Shown here piece after piece: positions 1 to 9,667 of a stretch of DNA of 64,000 nt. Within the stretch, counting starts at the first letter, position 1. Each line of letters starts with the position of its first letter. The notes beneath the pieces are model-generated. The model was given only the letters and a program-made list of their open reading frames with translations. It searched no databases and had not been told where the DNA came from. Source of the DNA: Streptomyces endocoffeicus (lineage in GTDB: Bacteria; Actinomycetota; Actinomycetes; Streptomycetales; Streptomycetaceae); the NCBI RefSeq assembly GCF_016741935.1, contig NZ_JAERRG010000021.1, positions 149,017-213,016 of the forward strand, written 5' to 3'. The translations under genes were made by a program, and so were the position numbers.

Positions 1-496
1 CGCGGATGCCGGGGGAGTGCTGTGTGTGCCGGCCTTCGCCGGTCTCGCCGCCCCCTGGTGGGCGCCGCGGGCGGCCGCGTCGTTCACCGGGCTGACGCTC
101 GCCACCCGTCGCGAGCACCTCGTCCTGGCCGTCCTGCAAGGCGTCGCCGCCCAGGTCGCCGAGTTGTGCTCCCTGGTCGCGGCCGATCTGGGCCGACCGC
201 TGACGCGGCTGCGCGCCGACGGCGGACTGACCCAGTCCGCCACCCTGATGCAGGCCCAGGCCGATATCGGCCAGATCCCGGTCGACATCTACCCCCACGC
301 TCATGCCACCCCCCTCGGCGCGGCCGCCCTCGCCCGCTGCGCCCTCGACCCCACGCTCAGCCTCGAGGAGGCGGTCGGCGACTGGCAGTCGGCCACCGTC
401 TACGAACCCCGCTGGTCCCCGGACCGGGCCGAGGAGTTCCGCACCACATGGGCGCAGGCCGCCGCGGCCTGCGCCGACAAGGGAGAACACACATGA
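1..496 (+). CDS. Glycerol kinase-like FGGY kinase, C-terminal part
   Basis: The frame is open from base 2, so the start lies outside the window and only about 164 C-terminal residues are visible. The VPAFAGLAAPWW stretch and the later DGGLTQSATLMQ stretch match the second ATPase lobe of FGGY kinases, closest in style to glycerol kinase, which makes sn-glycerol 3-phosphate in the cytosol. The stop overlaps the next start as ATGA, so it is translationally coupled to the GlpA-like oxidoreductase. That pairing supports glycerol or a related polyol as substrate. FGGY kinases are hard to tell apart without the N-terminal half, so the substrate is inferred. Confidence 0.8.
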   Translation, partial: ADAGGVLCVPAFAGLAAPWWAPRAAASFTGLTLATRREHLVLAVLQGVAAQVAELCSLVAADLGRPLTRLRADGGLTQSATLMQAQADIGQIPVDIYPHAHATPLGAAALARCALDPTLSLEEAVGDWQSATVYEPRWSPDRAEEFRTTWAQAAAACADKGEHT

Positions 497-1932
497 CCGC
501 CACACCCCACCGCCCCGCGGGCGGCGTCTTCGACGTCGTCGTCATCGGCGGCGGTATCGTCGGCGCGGCCATCGCACGCGAGCTGTCCGGGTGCGACGTC
601 TCCGTCGCCTTGCTCGAAGCCCGCGAGGATGTGGGCGACGGGACGAGCAAAGCCAACACCGCCATCCTCCACACCGGCTTCGACGCCAAGCCCGGCACGC
701 TCGAATCCCGGCTGGTCGCCCGCGGTTACCACCTGCTCAGCGCCTACGCCAAGGCCACGGGCATCCCCGTCGAGCACACCGGCGCCGTACTGGTGGCCTG
801 GAACGGGGAAGAGCTCCGGGCGCTGCCAGGATTGAAGGAAAAGGCCGAGGCCAACGGCTACGAACACTGCCGGATCGTCGACGCCGACGAGGTCTACCGC
901 GTCCTTCCCGACCTCGGAGACGGCGCACTCGGCGGACTGACCGTGCCGGACGAGTCCATCATCTGCACCTGGACCACCAATCTCGCCCTGGCCACCGACG
1001 CACAGCAGCGGGGCACCGCGATCCTGCTCCAGCACGCCGTCACCGGCATTGACGAGGGCCCCGAGATCACCACGCTGCACACGTCCTCGGGGGACGTGCG
1101 CGCCCGCTGGGTCGTCAACGCCGCCGGCCTGGGCGCCGACCATATCGACCGGCTCTTCGGCCACGACCGATTCACCGTCACCCCGCGCCGCGGTGAGCTG
1201 TTCGTCTTCGACAAACTCGCCCGCCCCATGGTCGACAAGATCGTGCTGCCGGTCCCCACCTCTCGAGGCAAGGGCGTCCTGATTTCCCCGACCATCTACG
1301 GCAACGTCATGCTCGGCCCCACCGCCGAGGACCTCACCGACCGCACGGACACGGCGACATCCGAGGACGGCTTCGACTTCCTCCTCCGCAAGGGCGAAGG
1401 GCTCATGCCCCGGCTGCTGGCAGAGGAAATCACCGCGAGCTACGCCGGTCTGCGCGCGGCCATCGACCACCCCGACTACCTCATCGAGGCCACCCCTCAG
1501 CAGCGTTATCTCCTCGTCGGCGGCATCCGTTCCACCGGATTGACCGCCGGCATCGCCATCGCCGAACACGTCCGCGCCCTTCTGGAGGAAGCGGGCCTGA
1601 CCCTGCGTTCCCGTGGTGACCTGCCCGAGCCGCCCCGGATGCCCAACATCGGCGAAGCCGCCCAGCGCCCTTACCAGGACGCCGACCTCATCGCCCGCGA
1701 CCCTGCCTACGGCACCATCGTCTGCTTTTGCGAACGCGTCACCGAGGGTGAGATCCGCGACGCCTGCCACGCCCCCCTACCCGCCCGCGGCCTCGAAGGA
1801 CTGCGTCGCCGCACCCGCGCCATGAACGGCCGCTGTCAGGGCTTTTTCTGCGGAGCGGCCGTAACGGCCCTGAGGGAAGAGCACCACACCCACGACGGCC
1901 GCGGCAGCCGACAGCACAAGGACAACCGATGA
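493..1932 (+). CDS. GlpA-like FAD oxidoreductase with C-terminal BFD-type [2Fe-2S] domain
   Basis: A 479-aa protein whose start is fixed by the ATGA overlap with the kinase gene. It opens with a Rossmann FAD motif (VVVIGGGIVGAA, about residues 15-26) and continues as a DAO/glycerol-3-phosphate dehydrogenase domain. The last 80 residues carry CFC, TEGEI and GRCQGFFC cysteine clusters typical of the BFD-like [2Fe-2S] domain of GlpA. It probably oxidises the phosphorylated product of the upstream kinase to a keto-phosphate. The partner GlpB-like gene follows, but no GlpC membrane anchor is visible, so electron delivery to quinone is unclear. An amine or opine oxidase subunit is the alternative. 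Confidence 0.8.
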   Translation: MTATPHRPAGGVFDVVVIGGGIVGAAIARELSGCDVSVALLEAREDVGDGTSKANTAILHTGFDAKPGTLESRLVARGYHLLSAYAKATGIPVEHTGAVLVAWNGEELRALPGLKEKAEANGYEHCRIVDADEVYRVLPDLGDGALGGLTVPDESIICTWTTNLALATDAQQRGTAILLQHAVTGIDEGPEITTLHTSSGDVRARWVVNAAGLGADHIDRLFGHDRFTVTPRRGELFVFDKLARPMVDKIVLPVPTSRGKGVLISPTIYGNVMLGPTAEDLTDRTDTATSEDGFDFLLRKGEGLMPRLLAEEITASYAGLRAAIDHPDYLIEATPQQRYLLVGGIRSTGLTAGIAIAEHVRALLEEAGLTLRSRGDLPEPPRMPNIGEAAQRPYQDADLIARDPAYGTIVCFCERVTEGEIRDACHAPLPARGLEGLRRRTRAMNGRCQGFFCGAAVTALREEHHTHDGRGSRQHKDNR

Positions 1933-3188
1933 CCCAGCAGCCGTCCCTGATCACCCCCGACGTCCTGATCATCGGCGCCGGACCGGCGGGCCTGACCGCG
2001 GCCGCGGAACTCGCCTCCCGGCACGGCGGCCGAATCCTCGCCGTCGACCGTGAACCCGCCGCCGGCGGCATTCCCCGCCACAGCGACCACACCGGCTACG
2101 GTCTGCGCGACCTGCACCGTGTCATGTCCGGACCCGCGTACGCACGCCACCTCGTGCGGCAGGCCACCGCGGCCGGGGCCGAGATCCGTACCCACACCAT
2201 GGTCACCGGATGGTCCGACGACCACACGGTCGATGTCACCGGCCCCGAAGGCCGCTATCGGATCCGCCCCCAGGCCATCGTGCTGGCCACCGGTGCCCGT
2301 GAACGACCCAGGACCGCGCGCCGTGTCCCCGGCGACCGCCCGCACGGTGTCTACACCACGGGGCAGCTCCAGAACCTCGTCCACCTCCACCACCGCCCCG
2401 TCGGCAAGCGGGCCGTCATCGTCGGCGGAGAACTGGTCAGCTGGTCGGCGGCCATCACCCTGCGCGAAGCGGGCTGCACCCCCGCCCTCATGGTCAGCCG
2501 GTATCCGAAGGCCGAATCCTACGGCGTCTTCAACGTCGCGGGACGCTCCGTGCTGCGCGTCCCCGTCGCCACCCGCAGCCGCATCACGCGGATCATCGGC
2601 AAGGGCCGCTGTCAGGCCGTCGAGATCGAGCACCTGGACACCGGCCTACGCCGGACCGTCGCCTGTGACACCGTCGTCTTCACCGGTGACTGGATCCCCG
2701 ACCACGAACTGGCCCGCACCGCCGGCATCGCCCTCGACCCCGGCACCCTCGGTCCCCTCACCGACACGGCCCTCCGCACCAGTCGGCCCGGTGTGTACGC
2801 GGCCGGGAACATGCTGCACCCCGTCGACACCGCCGACGTTGCCGCCCTCGACGGCCGGCACGTCGCCTACCAGGTCGGCACCTACCTCCGGGGCATGCGC
2901 GAACACGCCGAGGGGGTACGTCTGCTCGCCGACGCACCCTTCCGCTGGGTGGCCCCGCAGATCCTGCGCCCCCAGGACCCGGCGCCTCCGCGCGGCCGAC
3001 TCCTGCTGTGGAGCGATCAGTTCGTCCGCTTCCCGAAGGTCGCGGTCCGTCAAGACGAGCGAGTCATCGCCCGCCGCTCCCTGCCCTGGCCGGCCGCGCC
3101 GGGACGTGTCTTCCGCGTCCCCTCGAGCGTGCTCGAGGGAGTCTCTCCCAGCGGAGGCCCCGTGCACATCGGACTGGAGCGGGTCTGA
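1929..3188 (+). CDS. NAD(P)/FAD-dependent oxidoreductase (GlpB / HcnB-like partner)
   Basis: A 419-aa protein starting in an ATGA overlap with the GlpA-like gene. The N-terminus carries an FAD-binding motif (VLIIGAGPAGLTAA), followed by the RHSDHTGYG loop and ATGARERPR seen in the pyridine nucleotide-disulfide oxidoreductases that pair with BFD-domain oxidases (opine oxidase, HcnB and sarcosine-oxidase-like subunits). A second nucleotide-binding fold begins near KRAVIVGGELVSW. It most likely forms a heteromer with the preceding protein. The order kinase, oxidase A, oxidase B suggests one catabolic operon ending here, since the next gene is convergent. Confidence 0.75.
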   Translation: MTQQPSLITPDVLIIGAGPAGLTAAAELASRHGGRILAVDREPAAGGIPRHSDHTGYGLRDLHRVMSGPAYARHLVRQATAAGAEIRTHTMVTGWSDDHTVDVTGPEGRYRIRPQAIVLATGARERPRTARRVPGDRPHGVYTTGQLQNLVHLHHRPVGKRAVIVGGELVSWSAAITLREAGCTPALMVSRYPKAESYGVFNVAGRSVLRVPVATRSRITRIIGKGRCQAVEIEHLDTGLRRTVACDTVVFTGDWIPDHELARTAGIALDPGTLGPLTDTALRTSRPGVYAAGNMLHPVDTADVAALDGRHVAYQVGTYLRGMREHAEGVRLLADAPFRWVAPQILRPQDPAPPRGRLLLWSDQFVRFPKVAVRQDERVIARRSLPWPAAPGRVFRVPSSVLEGVSPSGGPVHIGLERV

Positions 3189-3282
3189 AAGCGCGGGCTC
3201 CTGCTAGCCGAAGCCCTGCGGGGGGTTGATCCGGCGGGTGAGCGGCGGGCTGTCCGGCATCGCCGCACAGCCCGCCCCTCGG

Positions 3283-4119
3283 TCAGCCCGCGAGCGCGGT
3301 CAGCAAGGGCAGGTATCCGTATTGGTGCCCGGACTTGTTGGGGTGGTAGGACTCGTTGATCTTGTCCCACTCCAGACTTGTCACCCAGGTCTCGGCGTGC
3401 GAGCAGATGGTGTGTGGGTCGAAGGCAGCACGTGGGTCGAGGAAGGTGAACCCGGCCTTCGTGGCCTGGTCCACCAGTACCGAGTCGAGGGTGTCGGCAA
3501 GCGAGTTGAGCGCCGTACGTTCGGTGTCGCTCAGCCCGAAGATGCCGCAGGTGCCGCCGATCGTGTACAGCCGCGGATAGCCCACCACCACGACCTTGGC
3601 GTTCGGCGCATTCGCCCGCACCGACGCGTAGGTGCTCGCCAGGGCGCTCGGCAGATTGCCGGTCGCGGTGGCCTTCGCGGCCTCCACCCCGGCGACGCAG
3701 TCCTTGTCGTCGATGGTGAGGATGCAGTGCGTCATGGTGTCGACGACGCCGACGTCGTTGCCGCCCACCTGCACCGTCACCAGCGTGGTGTCCGCAGTGA
3801 GTTGCGGCACCTGTCGGCTTTGCAGCTCCGCCGTGGTGGCCCCGGAGCACGACGCCTCCACGAAGGCGTACGAGGGGTGCTGTTGTGCCCACAGCCGGGG
3901 GTAGGCCAACGGGCCGCGGCGGCACGCGTCGTTGGGGTTGTCGTATACGCGTGTGCCGGGCGCGACGGCGTATGAGTCGCCGAGGGCCACATATGTACCG
4001 GCGGCCGTCGGCTCGACGTGGGCGGCGTACGCACCGGGTGCCGCCGTGACCGCCAGGCAGGCGGTGGCCAGCGTGAGGAAGAGAGAGGCGAGGCGTCTGC
4101 GACGTCTTGAAGAGCGCAT
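3283..4119 (-). CDS. Secreted SGNH/GDSL-type esterase
   Basis: A 278-aa protein with an arginine-rich N-terminus and hydrophobic core ending near AYA-A (about residue 32), a typical Sec signal peptide. The SGNH blocks are visible: GDSY with nucleophile Ser49, GGND at 119-122, and a C-terminal SYHPNKSGH block with His259. This is the Streptomyces extracellular lipase/esterase type. Six or more cysteines after the signal suggest disulfides, as in secreted relatives. It is convergent with the oxidoreductase operon and monocistronic. The substrate (lipid, acetylated glycan or other ester) cannot be read from the sequence. Confidence 0.85.
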   Translation of the reverse strand: MRSSRRRRRLASLFLTLATACLAVTAAPGAYAAHVEPTAAGTYVALGDSYAVAPGTRVYDNPNDACRRGPLAYPRLWAQQHPSYAFVEASCSGATTAELQSRQVPQLTADTTLVTVQVGGNDVGVVDTMTHCILTIDDKDCVAGVEAAKATATGNLPSALASTYASVRANAPNAKVVVVGYPRLYTIGGTCGIFGLSDTERTALNSLADTLDSVLVDQATKAGFTFLDPRAAFDPHTICSHAETWVTSLEWDKINESYHPNKSGHQYGYLPLLTALAG

Positions 4120-4162
4120 GCTTCACTCCTGGAGTGTGGGTGCCGTCTCAGTGGAGGAACTG

Positions 4163-4375
4163 TCAGCCCTGAAGTTCCGTGATCAGGGCGAGTGCCTTGC
4201 CCTTGCTCGCGTCGTACCGGCGCGGATATGCCGATCGCTGCACGCTCTGGGCCAGTTCACCCGCGGTGAAGTACAGGTTGTCGACGCCGTTCGCAATCGT
4301 CTGGTCCAGGAACGCGTTGGTGGCGTGCACCGGGTCCATGCACTCGGCGGACCGTAGCCGAGGGGCGAAGGACAC
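4163..4375 (-). pseudogene. Unidentified protein remnant, C-terminal piece
   Basis: A 70-residue frame with protein-like composition (ATNAFLDQTIANGVDNLYF then AYPRRYDASKGKALALI) ending at a stop. The frame stays open a little upstream of the GTG at 4375 (QQVV before SFAPR), and no convincing ribosome site precedes it. I read it as the C-terminal relic of a larger gene. I do not recognise the family. It lies just upstream of the SGNH esterase on the same strand and could be a discarded part of that locus. Confidence 0.3.
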
Positions 4376-5429
4376 GACCTGCTGGCCATTTATCGGTGGC
4401 TCTGGCTGTCCTTCGAGCGCGAGCTTGGCAGTTGACCCGGGAAATGTATATGGGGCCCAGCGGCATACCGGGAATCCCAGCAGTGTTGTCCGGGGCCATA
4501 TGGGGGAGACGTGAGTGCTTCTAGCATTGGCGTGCTGGCAATCAGGACGCTCCCCGCTCCCGGTGCGATAGATCAGCTGCCCGTCTCGTGACGACCAGGG
4601 GAAACCGAAGGCGCGGCCTCACTGACGTACGACTGCACGGCGCGGGCTGTGGCGGTGTCGGCCAGAAGTCCCATGCGGTGCACGAGGGGGTTCGAGGCTG
4701 TGGCGTGCCTCGGCCAGTGCCTGGTAGGCGTGGCGCCCAATGTCCCCAGTGCCCGGTGCAACCCCCGGACGAGCACCGAGCCGGCGTCCGGCTTGACCAC
4801 GAGGGCCACCGTTAGCAGCAGCCAGTGGCCGCGGTGGGGGTGCAACGGCTCAGCCGCCGTCGTGGCGAGCCCGGCGCGGAGGGCAACGCGTGGCCCGTGG
4901 TCCAGTGCGTGTGCAGGGGCCATACTGTGCGAAACGGGCTGTGTGGACGCGGCACAAGCAGACGCCTGCCGTCTGTGACAGTTCGCCCGTGGCGGCGCTG
5001 CCCGCACATCGGCTGCACACGCGGATCCAGCGCGAGAGGCCGTTCATCGCCCACACCGCGCGCTTCCTCATCGAGGCCCGCAAGCCCGCCTGACACCGGC
5101 CGACCGCGACGCCTCGAGCTGCGCCACCCAGCTCATTCCACCAGCAGGCGATCTTCGTTATCACGTCGGCGCGGCAGGCCACGGCGCACTTCCACGCGGG
5201 GTTGGCTGCGCCCGCCTGCCCGGGGCGGCAACCGGCGGCGAGCGCCCGGCGTAGCTTGCAGTCCTGGTAGACGGCTGGTCGGCGGCGAGCTGGGACCCGG
5301 CGGCAGGCCGCGAGGGTCTTGCGAGCGGGGCGGGTTTGGGGCGTGCGGGAGGCAGGCCGGCGCTCGAAGCGTCGGCGAGCGAGGCGATGGCGGGGATGAG
5401 GGGCGAGTCCATGAGGGGTGGTTTCCCCT
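4376..5429. other. Gene-poor stretch of about 1 kb
   Basis: No frame here has convincing protein-like composition together with a start and ribosome site. Open frames on both strands are rich in Arg, Pro, Ala and Ser, as in GC-rich shadow frames. Weak coding-like traces occur on the minus strand near 5,050-5,412 (a frame opening MDSPLIPAIASL), but they are broken and unidentified. Best described as degenerate DNA between two modules. Confidence 0.4.
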
Positions 5430-6836
5430 TCAGCGTCCGCTGATGATGTCGGCGGCTCGTGCGATGACGGAGGTGTGCCTCAGCCCGGAGTTCTCGTGCC
5501 GGTCGGCGGCGCGGTAGGCGACGTAGAGGCTGCGCACACCGAGCCAGCGCAGCGGCTCCGGTTCCCAGCCGCGCACCGTGCGGTCAACCCAGGGCAGCCG
5601 GGTGAGGTCGGTGTGTTGGCGCAGGATGAGGTCGCGGAGGGTGCGTCCGGCGAGGTTGGCGGTGGTCACGCCGTGCCCGACGTAGCCGCCCGCCCAGCCC
5701 AGTCCGGTGCGCTCGTTCAGGTGGACGGTGGCGCACCAGTCGCGCGGCACGCCCAGTACTCCGGACCAGGTGTGGTCGATGGCGACGCCTTCGGTGGCCG
5801 GGAAGTGCTGTCTGAGGATGGTTTGCAGCTGGAGTTGGGTGGCGGTCTTGGTCTCGCCGCGTTGGTCGACGTGGGAGCCGAACATGTACGGGATGCCGCG
5901 TCCGCCGATGGCGATGCGGCCGCCGGTGGTGCGCTGGATGTAGCAGTAGGAGTGGGCCTCGTCGCCGATCAGTTCGGCGCCGCGCCAGCCGATTTCCTCC
6001 CACCCGGAGGCGGGCAGCGGCTCGGTGACGATCATGCTGCTGTTCATGGGCAGCCAGACCCGGCGGTGGCCGCGCAGCCCGGCGGTGAACCCCTCCAGGC
6101 ATCGGATGACGTATGTCGCCTTGACGGTGCCGTGGACGGTGACCGCCCGGCGCGGGTGGATCTCGGTGACCTCGGTGCCCTCGTAGACGGCGACGCCCAT
6201 CCGTTCGACCACGTCGGCCAGGCCCCGCACCAGCTTGGCGGGCTGGATGCGGGCGCAGTGCGGGCTCCACTGGGCGCCGCGGGCGCCGGCGACGCGGACC
6301 CGCTCGGCGAGCTGGTCGCGGTCGAGTTCGATCAGATCGTCCTCACCCCACCCCTCCGCGCGCAGTGACGGTAGCCGTTCGCGCAGCCGTCGCTCCTGGG
6401 CGGCGTTGGTGGCGACGTGCAGCAGACCGTCCTTCTGGATGTCGGCCTCGATTCCTTCCTCGGCGGCGACCTGGATGACCTCGTCGACGGAGGAGAACAT
6501 CTCGCGTTGCATGGCGATGGCCGCCTCCTGGCCGTGCGCCTTTGCGTAGCGGCGCATCTGGCCGGGCGGCTCGGCGCTGAGCCAGCCGCCGTTGCGTCCG
6601 GAGGCGCCGAAGCCGGCGAACTCCTTCTCCAGGATGGCGATGCGCAGGTCGGGCTGGGCCTGCTTGAGGTAGTAGGCGGTCCACAGGGCGGTGTAGCCGC
6701 CGCCGACGAGGGCGACGTCGACGTCCACATCGCCGGGCAGGGCGGGGCGGTGGGTGGGGACGCCGACCTCGCGGAACCAGAAGGAGACGTCGCCGTTGAC
6801 GAAGGTGGGGCTGGTGGCGAGGGAGGTGGAACTCAT
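5430..6836 (-). CDS. FAD-dependent amine oxidase, DAO family (PuuB-like)
   Basis: A 468-aa protein with an FAD dinucleotide-binding motif (LVGGGYTALWTAY, about residues 44-56), GASGRNGGW just after it and a C-terminal YVGHGVTTANLAGR block. This is the DAO-fold layout of gamma-glutamylputrescine oxidase and related amine oxidases. It is the last gene of a five-gene minus-strand set (solute-binding protein, two permeases, ATPase, oxidase) and overlaps the ATPase stop as ATGA. It probably oxidises the amine that the importer brings in, releasing an aldehyde, ammonia and H2O2. Putrescine, gamma-glutamyl-putrescine or another amine are all possible. Confidence 0.8.
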   Translation of the reverse strand: MSSTSLATSPTFVNGDVSFWFREVGVPTHRPALPGDVDVDVALVGGGYTALWTAYYLKQAQPDLRIAILEKEFAGFGASGRNGGWLSAEPPGQMRRYAKAHGQEAAIAMQREMFSSVDEVIQVAAEEGIEADIQKDGLLHVATNAAQERRLRERLPSLRAEGWGEDDLIELDRDQLAERVRVAGARGAQWSPHCARIQPAKLVRGLADVVERMGVAVYEGTEVTEIHPRRAVTVHGTVKATYVIRCLEGFTAGLRGHRRVWLPMNSSMIVTEPLPASGWEEIGWRGAELIGDEAHSYCYIQRTTGGRIAIGGRGIPYMFGSHVDQRGETKTATQLQLQTILRQHFPATEGVAIDHTWSGVLGVPRDWCATVHLNERTGLGWAGGYVGHGVTTANLAGRTLRDLILRQHTDLTRLPWVDRTVRGWEPEPLRWLGVRSLYVAYRAADRHENSGLRHTSVIARAADIISGR

Positions 6837-8008
6837 CGTCCGCTCTCTTCCGCGCTGGCGGCGACCGGGATCCGGTCGCCGGAAGTGGGTGGGGGCGTGG
6901 TGTCGGATGTGTCGTCGAGCAGGACGCCCCGTTCGACGTTCCAGACCACGGTGACCTCGTCGCCGCGGCGCACCCCGGACAGCCGGTCGGCCTGTTCACG
7001 GGCCAGCAGCACGGTGCCGTCGGGCAGCGCGAGTTCGAGCTTGCGCCCGGAACCCAGGTAGATCTCCTGGGTTACCCGGGCGGGCAGCGCGTTGGCACCG
7101 GGGTCGATCGGTGCCGTGGTGGGCTGCACCCTCATGTGCTCGGGGCGGACCACGATGGCGGCCGCGCCGCCCGCGGCCGTCCGGCCCGCGACGCGCAGGG
7201 TGTGGTCGCCGATCCGCAGGCAGGAGCCGTCGCCGTCCGGCTCGACGCGTCCCCGCACGGTGGAGGACTCGCCGAGGAACTCGGCCACGAAGAGGCTGCG
7301 GGGCTTTTCGTAGAGTTCGCTCGCGGTGCCAACCTGTTGGATGGCCCCGTCGTCGAAGACGGCGATGCGATCCGAGAGGGCCAGCGCCTCTTCCTGGTCG
7401 TGGGTGACGAAGACGAAGGTGGAGCCGACCTCCTGGTGTACCCGCTTGATCTCCAACTGGAGGGATTCGCGCAGCTTCTTGTCGAGTGCTCCCAGCGGTT
7501 CGTCCATCAGCAGCACGCTCGGCTCGTATACCACGGCCCGAGCCAGGGCGACCCGTTGCTGCTGGCCGCCGGAGAGTTCGCTCGGCCTGCGGTGGCCGTA
7601 GCCGCCGAGCCGCACCGTCCCCAGAGCCGCTTCGACCATCTCGGTGCGGCGGGCCTTGGGTACCTTGCGCTGCTTGAGAGGGAAGGCGACGTTTTCCGCC
7701 ACGGTCATGTGCGGGAAGAGCGCGTAGTGCTGGAAGACCATGCCGATGTCGCGCCGGTGCGGCGGCAGGTCCTGCATCTGCTTGCCGCCGATGGTCAACG
7801 TGCCGGACGTGGCGGCGGTGAACCCCGCGACGATGTTGAGGGTGGTGGTCTTGCCGGAGCCGCTGGGGCCCAGCAGGGTCATGAACTCGCCTGGTTCGAT
7901 GACCAGGGAGATATCGTCGACGGCGACGGAGTCCGCGTACTCCTTGCGCACCTGCGCCAGTTCGATGCGGGCTCCGCGCGCCTTGATGAGGCTGGTCTCA
8001 GCGGACAC
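6833..8008 (-). CDS. potA: PotA-type ABC transporter ATPase
   Basis: A 391-aa protein with Walker A GPSGSGKT (47-54), signature LSGGQ (145-149), Walker B LLMDE (166-170) and a C-terminal TOBE-like region (about 280-360). This is the spermidine/putrescine (PotA/FbpC) importer ATPase layout. It sits inside the cytoplasmic face of the importer made by the two permeases upstream; its start lies within the end of the PotC-like gene. The symbol reflects family placement. The actual solute may be putrescine, spermidine or another cationic amine. Confidence 0.85.
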   Translation of the reverse strand: MSAETSLIKARGARIELAQVRKEYADSVAVDDISLVIEPGEFMTLLGPSGSGKTTTLNIVAGFTAATSGTLTIGGKQMQDLPPHRRDIGMVFQHYALFPHMTVAENVAFPLKQRKVPKARRTEMVEAALGTVRLGGYGHRRPSELSGGQQQRVALARAVVYEPSVLLMDEPLGALDKKLRESLQLEIKRVHQEVGSTFVFVTHDQEEALALSDRIAVFDDGAIQQVGTASELYEKPRSLFVAEFLGESSTVRGRVEPDGDGSCLRIGDHTLRVAGRTAAGGAAAIVVRPEHMRVQPTTAPIDPGANALPARVTQEIYLGSGRKLELALPDGTVLLAREQADRLSGVRRGDEVTVVWNVERGVLLDDTSDTTPPPTSGDRIPVAASAEESGR

Positions 8009-8789
8009 GGTTCCTCCTGGCGGTGGCGAGGGTGGCGGCCAGCACGAGCACCGTGGTGAAGACGATGATCAAGGTGGCGGCCGCGGCGATGGTGGGGTCG
8101 GTGTCCCGGGTCACGCTGCCGAACATCTTGACCGGCAGGGTCTGCAGATAGGGGCTCTGGATGAACAGCGAGACCACGACCTCGTCGAAGCTGGTGACGA
8201 AGGCGAACAGGGCACCGGAGACGACGCCGGGGGCGATCAGCGGCAGGGTCACCTGGCGGATGGCGCCCCACCGGTTGGCACCGCAGATCAGTGCGGCATC
8301 CTCCAGCCGCCGGTCGAAGCCGCGCAGGCTCGCCGTCACCGGGATGATCACGAACGGCAGGGCCAGCACGGTGTGGGCGGTGACGAAGCCGAGCCCGGTG
8401 CCCAGCAGGTTGTACTGGAGGAAGAGCGCGTACACGCCGATGGCGACCACCACGGTCGGCACGATCATGGGTGCCAGCAGCAGTCCGTACGATGCCTTCA
8501 CCCAGCGCGAGCCGGACCGTGTGAGGGCGATCGCGGCGGCGGTGCCCAGGGCGGTGGCCACCACGGCGACCAGGACGCCGACCTGGAGCGAGGCGAGCAG
8601 CGCGTCGGTCCACTGGGGGTCGGTGAAGAAGTTGGTGTACCAGCGGGCGGACCAGCCGCTCGGTGGGAACACCAGGGAGGCCTTGTCGGTGAAGCTGAGT
8701 GGGATCACCACCAGCGTCGGCGCGATGAGCCAGCAGCCCACCAGGGCGCTGAACGCCCACAGCGCGAGCCGCGCGGGTCCGGGCCTCAT
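7998..8789 (-). CDS. potC: PotC-type ABC transporter permease
   Basis: A 263-aa inner-membrane protein. The chosen ATG (MRPGPARLALW) forms an ATGA overlap with the upstream permease; longer starts would run through that gene. Multiple hydrophobic segments and the permease loop (LEDAALICGANRWGAIRQVTLP, described by its key E-A-A and G) fit the PotC half of spermidine/putrescine importers. It pairs with the PotB-like permease to form the channel and contacts the PotA-type ATPase. Confidence 0.85.
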   Translation of the reverse strand: MRPGPARLALWAFSALVGCWLIAPTLVVIPLSFTDKASLVFPPSGWSARWYTNFFTDPQWTDALLASLQVGVLVAVVATALGTAAAIALTRSGSRWVKASYGLLLAPMIVPTVVVAIGVYALFLQYNLLGTGLGFVTAHTVLALPFVIIPVTASLRGFDRRLEDAALICGANRWGAIRQVTLPLIAPGVVSGALFAFVTSFDEVVVSLFIQSPYLQTLPVKMFGSVTRDTDPTIAAAATLIIVFTTVLVLAATLATARRNRVR

Positions 8790-9664
8790 CGGGCACCTCC
8801 CCGGGTACGGGTGAATCGCAGGACGATGCCGACCAGTCCCAGCAGGACCAGCGTCACCGCCAGCAACACCACGCCCATCGCTCCGCCTCGGCCCCACGCC
8901 AACAGCCCGTTGACCTGGGTGAAGATCTGCTGTGAGATCAGCGCCTGGTCGGGCGAGCCCAGCAGCGCCGGGGTGATGTAGAAGCCGAGCGAGGTGATGA
9001 ACACCGTCAGCGCGCCGGCGCCGACCCCGGGCAGCGACAACGGCACGAAGACCCGCAGGAACGCGGTGGCCGGGCGTGCGCCCATGCCCTGCGCGGCGTC
9101 GAGGAGCCGACGGTCGATGCCGCTCATCACGGCGTACAGCGGCAGCACCATGAAGGGCATCAGTACCTGGGACATGCCGATCACCACCCCGGTGGTGGTG
9201 CGGATCAGCTGCAGCGGGCCCAGGCCAACGGTGCCGAGGAGTTGGTTGACCACGCCGTTGTCCTGGAGCAGCACCACCCAGGCGAAGGTGCGCACCATCA
9301 GGCTGGTCCAGAACGGCAGGAGCACCAGCAGGGTGAGCCAGATCCGCGCGCGGGCGCCGACCACGGTCATCAGGTAGGCGTACGGGTAGGAGAACACCAG
9401 CGTCACCAGAGTGACGACAGCGCCGACGGCCAGTGTGCGGATCAGCGTGGCGAGGGCGACGTCACTGGTGAAGAACCAGGAGTAGTTGCCCGCGCCGGGC
9501 GTCGGCTCGGTGATACTGCGCCAGGCCATCAGGCCCAGCGGCACCAGGAAGAGTACGGCCAGCAGGGCCACCGCGGGCAGCAGGAGCCAGCCCCACCGGC
9601 CGCCGACGCCCTTGCGGGGTCGGCCGCCGGTGGCCGGGGAGGTGATGTCCATCAGAGCTGTCAT
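8786..9664 (-). CDS. potB: PotB-type ABC transporter permease
   Basis: A 292-aa membrane protein with a short charged N-terminus, a first membrane span (WGWLLLPAVALLAVLFLVP) and further spans, plus the loop LLDAAQGMGARPATAF that docks on the ATPase. This is the PotB partner of the downstream PotC-like permease. Only 3 bp separate it from the solute-binding protein gene, and it overlaps the next gene by 4 bp, so the importer genes are one transcription unit. Confidence 0.85.
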   Translation of the reverse strand: MTALMDITSPATGGRPRKGVGGRWGWLLLPAVALLAVLFLVPLGLMAWRSITEPTPGAGNYSWFFTSDVALATLIRTLAVGAVVTLVTLVFSYPYAYLMTVVGARARIWLTLLVLLPFWTSLMVRTFAWVVLLQDNGVVNQLLGTVGLGPLQLIRTTTGVVIGMSQVLMPFMVLPLYAVMSGIDRRLLDAAQGMGARPATAFLRVFVPLSLPGVGAGALTVFITSLGFYITPALLGSPDQALISQQIFTQVNGLLAWGRGGAMGVVLLAVTLVLLGLVGIVLRFTRTRGGAR

Positions 9665-9667
9665 GGA

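Noticed and set aside
400..1770. Long minus-strand open frame (456 aa) opposite the GlpA-like gene
   Set aside because: Glycine/valine/aspartate-rich shadow of the real gene; no ribosome site and no recognisable fold.
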